From Gammaproteobacteria bacterium (lineage in GTDB: Bacteria; Pseudomonadota; Gammaproteobacteria; SZUA-229), in assembly GCA_030641945.1 (NCBI GenBank), contig DAOWLL010000007.1, forward strand, positions 1-13,953: a stretch of 13,953 bases of DNA, given 5' to 3'. The notes under the pieces were generated by a model that ran no database searches, was not told the DNA's origin, and saw only the letters and a list, made by a program, of their open reading frames with translations. Shown here piece by piece: positions 1-8,641 of the stretch (the first letter of the stretch is position 1; every line of letters begins with the position of its first letter). Both the position numbers and the translations under genes were made by a program.

Positions 1-39
1 AATGAGATATGTTGATCACTTGCAATAAAAATCAGTCTC

Positions 40-108
40 GTAGGGTGGGCTTCGCCCACCGCAAACCAGGGATTGCTGTATAACCATGGTGGGCATAGCC
101 CACCCTAC
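40..108. repeat. GTAGGGTGGGC palindromic repeat with two nested hairpins
   Basis: The outer arms GTAGGGTGGGC (40-50) and GCCCACCCTAC (98-108) are exact inverted repeats. Each end also folds on itself: GGTGGGC-ttc-GCCCACC at 44-60 and GGTGGGC-ata-GCCCACC at 88-104. The unit can therefore form one long stem or two 7-bp hairpins. The mirror copy is at 5315-5383. From general knowledge, such units are dispersed in many gammaproteobacterial intergenic regions. Their function is unknown, and they may act as transcript ends or mRNA-stability elements. Confidence 0.85.
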
Positions 109-192
109 CAGGAAATATCGTCATCCAGGGATACTTCCAGTCGCCAGGATGTATTTTCAACGCAAAGATCGCAAAGGTTTTTATTGTGAACT

Positions 193-247
193 GTAGGAGC
201 GACTTTAGTCGCGAACCTGGATAATTCGCGACTAATGTAGCTCCTAC
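193..247. repeat. GTAGGAGCGACTTTAGTCGCG hairpin, left copy (imperfect)
   Basis: Two 23-base arms (193-215 and 225-247) are separated by a 9-base loop. The second arm carries two substitutions relative to the perfect partner seen in the right copy (TAATGTAGC instead of TAAAGTCGC), so this stem has two mismatches. The first arm contains GACTTTAGTC, itself a near-palindrome. The sequence resembles dispersed REP-like palindromes of gammaproteobacteria. Confidence 0.85.
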
Positions 248-367
248 ACATACCTTTATTAATCTCTGCGTCTCCGCGCCTCTGCGGTGAAAAAACTATT
301 AAAGTTCTAAATAACATATCGCCGGGAACGGCAAAGCCTTATCCAGGCCTGCAACTATAAATATTTT

Positions 368-436
368 CTTTGCGTACTTTGCGCCTTTGCGGTGAAAGTT
401 ATTTTTTTACGAAGTGCTCTGTGTCTCTGTGGTGAA
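368..436 (+). repeat. Degenerate CTTTGCG / CTCTGTG short-repeat cluster
   Basis: Two further, more diverged relatives of the short repeat that ends the left arm (about 262-292, ending GCGGTGAAA) lie here. One runs at 368-398, built from CTTTGCG-like units and ending GCGGTGAAAG. The other runs at 416-436, built from CTCTGTG-like units and ending TGTGGTGAA. Together with the arm end they make a loose direct series of three. The rest of 293-450 shows no gene and no strong intrinsic terminator, so the end of the leftward cassette transcript is not evident. Confidence 0.6.
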
Positions 437-450
437 TCTATGCCAGGAAT

Positions 451-1442
451 TCAGGCTTCATAGCTCTTGATCACATCTAGATAATTGCTGTGCTCCAGTG
501 CCGCGGGATTGATGGCGCAGGACCTGCACACGCTGCCTTTCATTTGTGCAACCGATTCATATTCGTGTTCTTCCAGCCAACGGGTAATCCTGCTATTCAA
601 TGTCGCTATATGACTGGGGCCCTGTTGCAGCAACACACTGCACAGGTGAGTCACATCGGCACCGGCCAGCAGCGCTTTTATAATGGTGTCAGCATTATGA
701 AAACCACCGGTTGCGGCCAGCGATATATCTATACGGCCGCGTATTAATGCAATCCAGCGAATTCTTAATAATGATTCCATGGGCGTGGACAGTTCAAGTT
801 GCGGTTTGATGCGTAATGTCTCGAGATCAATGTCCGGTTGATAAAAGCGGTTGAACAGGGACACGCCGTGCGCGCCTGCCTGTTGCAACTTGAGTACCAT
901 ATTGGCAACAGAAGAGAACTGTGATGACAGTTTCATTGTAATGGGTATGCTTACGTGCTGGCGCAGATCGGTTAACAATTGCAGGTAACGGTTTTCTACT
1001 TCTACGCTGCTGGTATCAGGGTCCGCTGCGATGTAATAGACATTTAATTCAAGTGCATCGGCACCGGCCTGTTGCAGTTCCTTGCCGGTATCGATCCAGC
1101 CGCTGGTAGAAATACCGTTCAGGCTGGCAATCACGGGTATGTCCAGTGATGCCTTGAACTGCTGTATACGTTCGAGATGGTTGTCCAGTTCACTGGTGTA
1201 GTCTTCAGGAACCGGCTGGTAGGACTGTGCTTCGTAGTGGCCCAGCGCCTGTGAATGCACGAATTGTTCAAGTTGTTTTTGCTCGTATTCGATCGCCTGT
1301 TCGAACAAGGAAGGCAGTACCAGTGCGGAGGCGCCTGCATCTTCAAGCCTTTTTGCCGAATCCAGTTCGCCGGTCAAGGGTGAAGAGGAGGGTACCAGCG
1401 GGTTAGCCAGTTTCAGTCCAAGATATTCTGTGCTCAGGTCTA

Positions 1443-1446
<4 letters not shown>
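451..1446 (-). CDS. Dihydroorotate dehydrogenase-like FMN protein (PFOR-associated)
   Basis: This 331-aa protein has the FMN-binding TIM-barrel layout of the dihydroorotate dehydrogenase superfamily. Visible features are an N-terminal GLKLANPLVPSSSPLT strand/loop, ASLNG near 107-111, LELNVYY near 132-138, MKLSS with Lys172, and the glycine-rich FMN-phosphate region ATGGFHNADTIIKALLAGAD near 245-264. The PyrD signature that normally follows LELN (Ser/Cys-Pro-Asn) is absent, here ELNVYYIAAD. It is therefore probably not a standard pyrimidine-biosynthesis enzyme. Similar proteins annotated 'dihydroorotate dehydrogenase-like' are often found beside PFOR genes, and their reaction is not established. 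The C-terminus (about 302-328, SVCRSCAINP) adds two cysteines that could be functional. The ATG overlaps the nifJ stop by 4 bp (ATGA), which implies translational coupling. GGAGC precedes the start. Confidence 0.9.
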
Positions 1447-5084
<3,638 letters not shown>

Positions 5085-5136
5085 TTCATTCTCCGACAGC
5101 TTTTTAATGCATAGTATTACATAATGATTATTTCAC
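5085..5136 (-). promoter_or_regulatory. AT-rich leader of nifJ with weak promoter-like hexamers
   Basis: Only 46 bp separate the nifJ start from the right repeat arm. Reading leftwards, GTGAAA (5136-5131, the inner end of the repeat) and TATGCA (about 5113-5108) are spaced 17 bp, and TACTAT overlaps just upstream. All are weak matches to sigma-70 hexamers. ATAATGATTAT at 5121-5131 is an 11-bp inverted repeat. The ribosome-binding site GGAG lies at about 5091-5094. The promoter is either here or inside the repeat; the sequence does not decide. Confidence 0.25.
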
Positions 5137-5175
5137 CGCAGAGGCGCGGAGGCGCAGAGATTAATAAAGGTATGT

Positions 5176-5230
5176 GTAGGAGCGACTTTAGTCGCGAATT
5201 ATCCAGGTTCGCGACTAAAGTCGCTCCTAC
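5176..5230. repeat. GTAGGAGCGACTTTAGTCGCG hairpin, right copy (perfect)
   Basis: Arms 5176-5198 and 5208-5230 are perfectly complementary over 23 bp with a 9-base loop. It is the counterpart of 193-247, where two arm positions have changed, so this copy better preserves the presumed ancestral fold. There is no T-tract after either arm, so it is not a canonical intrinsic terminator, although a stem this long could block exonucleases or pause transcription. Confidence 0.9.
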
Positions 5231-5314
5231 AGTTCACAATAAAAACCTTTGCGATCTTTGCGTTGAAAATACATCCTGGCGACTGGAAGCATCCCTGGAT
5301 GACGATATTTCCAG

Positions 5315-5383
5315 GTAGGGTGGGCTATGCCCACCATGGTTATACAGCAATCCCTGGTTTGCGGTGGGCGAAGCCCACCCTAC
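5315..5383. repeat. GTAGGGTGGGC palindromic repeat, right copy
   Basis: Mirror copy of 40-108, with the same outer arms (GTAGGGTGGGC / GCCCACCCTAC) and the same two nested 7-bp hairpins with ttc-type and ata-type loops. It begins six bases beyond the outer end of the repeat arm, directly downstream of the exonuclease stop codon. Confidence 0.85.
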
Positions 5384-5387
5384 GGGA

Positions 5388-6080
5388 CTACCTTGAGCAG
5401 CGTATAGAAAGATCTGACAGTTTAAGTTTGTGCTCCTTGTCCAGGTAGCTGGCCTGTGCCAGCAGCAATTCTGCTGTCGCCTGCGCATCCGCTAGCGCGT
5501 TGTGCTGCTGGATTGAAATCAAGCCATAGCGATCACGGCATTGAGACAGCCTGAGCCCCATGGTTTTCCCCTGAAGATGAATACGCCGTTTTTCTATGTC
5601 CATGGTATCGATGTAGGAAAACAACAGCGGGCAGCGGAAGTTTTCAATCACTGCCTTTTGCAGGAAGCGAATATCCAGTGGCGCATGATGGAACACGAGT
5701 ACGGCACCCTGCATCTGCTTGATCAGCAGCATCAACACGGAGGCTGCACTGGTTGCGCCCGCGAGACTGCTATCCAGCAAGCCATGAATTCGACTGCTCT
5801 CCCCTGCTCCCCTGTCAGCATGAATGAGCTGGTGCCTGGCACTTACATTAACAATTCGTCCATGCTCAATCATCACCCAGCCGAGGCTGAGCAACTGGCA
5901 GCTTTTTACATCCAGGCCGCTCATCTCGCAGTCCAGTACCAGGAAACGCGTGGATGTGAACAATTGGAAGCTGTTTATAAAGGGCTGTTCATACAATGCT
6001 TGCAGCGGCGTGCCACCGGCTTTTTTGTGCAAGCGCCAGTGCTGGAACTTGTAATACAGCTTATAAAACACCCCCACCAA
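5388..6080 (-). CDS. DEDDh-type 3'-5' exonuclease (DnaQ/RNase T fold)
   Basis: This protein of up to 230 aa is related to the DNA polymerase III epsilon subunit. The ExoI motif FLVLDCEMSGLD supplies Asp50 and Glu52, ExoII HHAPLDIRFL supplies Asp136, and ExoIII HNALADAQATAELL supplies His193 and Asp198, so the two-metal catalytic set is complete. It should hydrolyse 3' ends of DNA or RNA in the cytoplasm; the substrate is not predictable. It lacks extra helicase or polymerase domains, so a standalone nuclease is likely. The longest frame starts at a TTG at 6080, overlapping the preceding DUF294 gene by 20 bp. GAGG lies immediately before that TTG, so the in-frame GTG at 6077 or 6071 is better spaced and may be the true start. 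The stop TAG is formed at the junction with the repeat arm, so the last residues may differ from the ancestral protein. The pairing with a CBS/DUF294 gene recurs in gammaproteobacteria. Confidence 0.88.
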   Translation of the reverse strand: MVGVFYKLYYKFQHWRLHKKAGGTPLQALYEQPFINSFQLFTSTRFLVLDCEMSGLDVKSCQLLSLGWVMIEHGRIVNVSARHQLIHADRGAGESSRIHGLLDSSLAGATSAASVLMLLIKQMQGAVLVFHHAPLDIRFLQKAVIENFRCPLLFSYIDTMDIEKRRIHLQGKTMGLRLSQCRDRYGLISIQQHNALADAQATAELLLAQASYLDKEHKLKLSDLSIRCSR

Positions 6081-7953
6081 ACCTCGCTTTCTTAGCAGCC
6101 TGCGCTTCTCTCACTACATTAAAAGCATCCTTAAGTTGATGACGCAGCAGTGGCGACAGTTCTTTTGGATCGAGATGATTATCTGTCTTCAAACCGGCAC
6201 TGTACTGTTTGCCTTGCGCATCGAGCCGTAAGCCTGCAATGAATTCATGTGCGTCGATCAGGCTATAGGACATTTCACCTGACATTGCCCCGGCCTGCTT
6301 GATTGCGTATAGACGGTCTGTTGAATTCAATGCAGGCAACCCAACAGACAATGCGTAATTGCGTGCAATATCAACGATTGGAATCGTGCCGCGCTTTTTA
6401 AGATTGAGTGTGTGGTTGTGGTCGCCATCCGTTTCGAGCACAAATGTTTTGAAGAAGCCCAGCGGCGGCGAATGCAGTAATGCGTTATCACACATCATGG
6501 CGAGAAAGATGGTATTGCTTCGCGCCTTTTCCAGAACAAACGCCTGCAACTCCAGAACAAGCTCTGTATTGCCGGTGATGAGGCGCATATCAAAAAATAT
6601 GCTGGCATGCATCAATGCCTTTGGTGACGGTTCTTCTATCCAGTGGCTAAAACAGCTTTTCCAGCCCTGCAGGGACATTCGCCATTTCTCATTTTTGGCC
6701 ATTATGCCGCCTGGACAATACGGCATACCACACTGATCGAGCCCGTTATTGACATACCCGGTGAAATCCTTGAAATAGCCGGCATCTTCAGCACTGATGC
6801 TATCAGGCAGTAAAAGTCCATTGTCCTGATCAGAACCCAGCGCCTGTTCCTGTCTCGCCTGCGAGCCGAATGCAAGCCAGGCGTAATCACAGGGGGGTGT
6901 GCCGAATTCCTCAGTGGCTAGACTCAGCAAGCGCTTGGTTATACCATCCGATAGCGTAGTAATGATTTTTCCAACTTCGATGGCTCGCGTGTCACGTGCA
7001 ACAAGTTTCACTACCAGGTCAGGAATTTTACCGGCAACCGTGCTTAACTCATCAATGCTGTTGGTGCGGCTGATTGAATGAATCAGCGATATAGGCTCTA
7101 TGTTATTTTCACGTAATATATCGGTCTGTGAGATGATGCCGACAGGCTGCTGATCATCCAGCACCGGCAGATGTCGAATCCCCTCTGCCATCATTTTCAA
7201 CTGGGCATCCTGCAACAGGCTGTCCACTTCTATGCACATCGGATCAGGCGTCATTACAGTTCTAATCGCATCGCTATCAGGCACGCCATCGGCCAATACG
7301 CGTATACGAAAATCACGGTCGGTAACGATACCGACCAGCTGCGCTTTGTCCTTTACCAGCAGTGAAGAGATATGATGCTCCCTCATTAACTGTGCCGCCT
7401 CGCGTATGCTCGTATCGGGCGCAGCAAAAATAATCACGCTCGACATCGTATCTTTAACATACTGTCCCGGGTAGACATCTTTGCGCTCGACTTCATCATC
7501 TGCCTGGTATGACCCATCATCGCCGGTGTCATCTGAATAAACCGTGTGTGTTTTGTCCGTTTCACATATGGCAGCCATTTCACTGCTTGTTGCAGTGAGC
7601 GACTGAAAGGCCTTGTCGCCCAGTTCATAGTAAAGGCAATCTTCAAGTACAACGATGCGGGGTATGTTCCGGGTATTGCTGTACAGCACCCCGGGTACAA
7701 GGTAATCACCGCTGCTGAGGCGGTCAATGAGCACACCCTGCTGATCACGAATTTCCAGGCTTCCCGAACGCACGATCAACATGCCGGTTTTTGGCCCATC
7801 CAGGGTTGATTTATTCAGCTGCAGTTCATTGCCCGGCTTACTGAAGGCGACATAAATATTTGCACTGGCAAATTCAAGCTGATTTTCAGATAGTTGATTA
7901 AATGGCGGATGCTGTACCAGAAAGGATTGCACATCGCCTGCTTCACTGACCAT
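6061..7953 (-). CDS. cNMP-like / CBS-pair / DUF294 putative nucleotidyltransferase
   Basis: The 630-aa multidomain cytoplasmic protein starts with a Crp-like beta-roll (~7-125; RSGSLEI and LSSGDYLVP) that lacks the canonical GE...RtA phosphate-binding cassette, so cAMP binding is doubtful. An acidic linker follows (~135-158), then two CBS motifs (~168-223 and ~231-285, with IVTDRDFR and GIISQTDILR), which usually bind adenosyl ligands. Next is the DUF294 GlnD-like nucleotidyltransferase core with GSQARQEQALGSDQDN, giving Gly363-Ser364 and Asp375/Asp377, followed by a C-terminal helical DUF294_C region (~480-625). The catalytic residues are intact, but the target is unknown. A TTG at 7974 would add seven residues; I prefer the ATG at 7953 because GGAG lies eight bases before it. 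Its 3' end overlaps the exonuclease gene, implying coupled translation. The genomic association with VC_2705-type symporters and CrbS suggests a role in acetate-related physiology. Confidence 0.9.
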   Translation of the reverse strand: MVSEAGDVQSFLVQHPPFNQLSENQLEFASANIYVAFSKPGNELQLNKSTLDGPKTGMLIVRSGSLEIRDQQGVLIDRLSSGDYLVPGVLYSNTRNIPRIVVLEDCLYYELGDKAFQSLTATSSEMAAICETDKTHTVYSDDTGDDGSYQADDEVERKDVYPGQYVKDTMSSVIIFAAPDTSIREAAQLMREHHISSLLVKDKAQLVGIVTDRDFRIRVLADGVPDSDAIRTVMTPDPMCIEVDSLLQDAQLKMMAEGIRHLPVLDDQQPVGIISQTDILRENNIEPISLIHSISRTNSIDELSTVAGKIPDLVVKLVARDTRAIEVGKIITTLSDGITKRLLSLATEEFGTPPCDYAWLAFGSQARQEQALGSDQDNGLLLPDSISAEDAGYFKDFTGYVNNGLDQCGMPYCPGGIMAKNEKWRMSLQGWKSCFSHWIEEPSPKALMHASIFFDMRLITGNTELVLELQAFVLEKARSNTIFLAMMCDNALLHSPPLGFFKTFVLETDGDHNHTLNLKKRGTIPIVDIARNYALSVGLPALNSTDRLYAIKQAGAMSGEMSYSLIDAHEFIAGLRLDAQGKQYSAGLKTDNHLDPKELSPLLRHQLKDAFNVVREAQAAKKARFGGGVL

Positions 7954-8021
7954 AGAGGCCGCTCCGGTGAGCAAAGGATGTTAGTTAATCACAAGCTATA
8001 AATAATTGCATGGCTATAGAT

Positions 8022-8522
8022 TCAATCAGAAAAGTTGTCGCGTGAAAACGAGGTGTCGTAGTCGATAAAAACGGCGGGGGTTTCTGCGAAAAAGAGTGTG
8101 TCCGATAATTCCAGCGCCAGGCGCAAGGTGCTCTTCTCCGGCTCAACAATTTCAAATCTTGCACGCCAGGTATTTTCTTCCGACATACTATTCTGCATCA
8201 CTGCCGGTTCTGTCTCTTCATTGCCGACAACAAAGGACACCAGTGCATTCTGCAGCGGCATATTAGCGTGCAGGATCAGTTCGATGAGTGAGCCTGTGAT
8301 GCGTTCAACACGGATGTTCACTTCTACATCGCCATTGTGCAGCGTACATTGCCCGCTCTGATAACGGCAATTTGATTTGGCAGCCAGCTTGTAACTGCTG
8401 CCTTGCTGTGCCGCGTGAGGCTTTTCTGAAACGACATGATCCGTGGCAAAGTAGGCAATGAGTGCGAGAACCGGGGCAACAAACATGGCGAGCACCAGGT
8501 GTTTGTTCTTCAAGATATTCAT
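8022..8522 (-). CDS. Membrane-anchored periplasmic protein, function unknown
   Basis: This 166-aa protein has a short basic N-terminus (MNILKNKH) followed by one hydrophobic helix (~8-27, LVLAMFVAPVLALIAYFATD). That fits an uncleaved anchor or signal peptide placing the rest in the periplasm. The remaining ~135 residues look beta-rich (alternating VEVNIRVERI, LIELILHA, WRARFEIVEP), with two cysteines about six residues apart (NCRYQSGQC) that could form a disulfide. The layout is loosely like FixH/YtkA-type beta-sandwich proteins, but I do not recognise a family. The ATG at 8522 is chosen over an in-frame TTG at 8534, which lies in the T-tract of the upstream terminator. No strong ribosome-binding site is visible. 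It sits between the symporter and the CBS/DUF294 gene, about 68 bp from the latter, and probably shares its transcript. Confidence 0.75.
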   Translation of the reverse strand: MNILKNKHLVLAMFVAPVLALIAYFATDHVVSEKPHAAQQGSSYKLAAKSNCRYQSGQCTLHNGDVEVNIRVERITGSLIELILHANMPLQNALVSFVVGNEETEPAVMQNSMSEENTWRARFEIVEPEKSTLRLALELSDTLFFAETPAVFIDYDTSFSRDNFSD

Positions 8523-8532
8523 ACACCAACCC

Positions 8533-8565
8533 AAAAAAAACCGGGCTCTGAATCAAGCCCGGTTT
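8533..8565 (-). terminator. Intrinsic terminator after the symporter gene
   Basis: On the minus strand a 10-bp perfect stem (arms 8556-8565 and 8538-8547, core ACCGGGCT/AGCCCGGT) with an 8-base loop is followed directly by a run of eight T (8540-8533). This is a textbook Rho-independent terminator about 76 bp past the symporter stop. It works only leftwards, as the plus-strand side has just three T. It sits immediately before the next leftward gene, so downstream genes need read-through or their own promoter. Confidence 0.9.
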
Positions 8566-8641
8566 CAGTATACAGTGTCACTCCTGATTATCAACAATGT
8601 CATCGCATGCAGGCATCCTGCCTGCACACTCTGACAATCAC

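Larger units (their letters stand above)
34..292 (+). repeat. Left arm of 259-bp inverted composite repeat
   Basis: This segment is the reverse complement of 5131-5389. The alignment is ungapped (paired coordinates always sum to 5423) and I count about six mismatches in 259 positions, roughly 98% identity. Similarity stops sharply at both ends: 292/5131 inside and 34/5389 outside. In order it contains a GGTGGGC-type palindrome (40-108), a spacer with a CGCAAAG-type short repeat (about 159-178), a long GTAGGAGC hairpin (193-247) and a CTGCG-type short repeat ending in GCGGTGAAA (about 262-292). It does not look like a gene. The two arms bracket the nifJ/dihydroorotate-dehydrogenase-like pair. 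I see no transposase and no convincing target-site duplication. Confidence 0.95.
5131..5389 (-). repeat. Right arm of 259-bp inverted composite repeat
   Basis: This is the inverted partner of 34-292, identical in length. It contains in mirror order the GCGGTGAAA short repeat (5131-5161), the perfect GTAGGAGC hairpin (5176-5230), a CGCAAAG-type repeat (about 5245-5264) and the GGTGGGC palindrome (5315-5383). Its outer end overlaps the last two bases of the exonuclease stop codon. Its inner end is 46 bp upstream of nifJ. The whole 5085-5387 gap contains no credible gene. Its hairpins may serve as a transcript end for the leftward exonuclease operon. Confidence 0.95.

Noticed and set aside
34..436. 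CRISPR array
   Set aside because: The repeats are of different kinds, palindromic or very short, irregularly spaced and without unique equal-length spacers or cas genes.
5124..5318. Small protein gene on the plus strand
   Set aside because: It lies almost wholly inside the right repeat arm, reads through both hairpin types, has no ribosome-binding site, and its likeness to the 105-317 frame is explained by the inverted repeat.
5541..6095. 184-codon plus-strand frame
   Set aside because: It is antisense to the exonuclease gene, whose three catalytic motifs are complete. No recognisable domain or ribosome-binding site supports the antisense frame.
7954..8021. Terminator or promoter between the unknown gene and the DUF294 gene
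   Set aside because: Only a short direct repeat GCTATA is seen (around 7995 and 8013). There is no stable inverted repeat, T-run or convincing hexamer pair.
8597..8617. Terminator hairpin TGCAGG-N7-CCTGCA near the symporter stop
   Set aside because: The stem is only 6 bp and no T-run follows on either strand. The much stronger hairpin at 8533-8565 explains termination.
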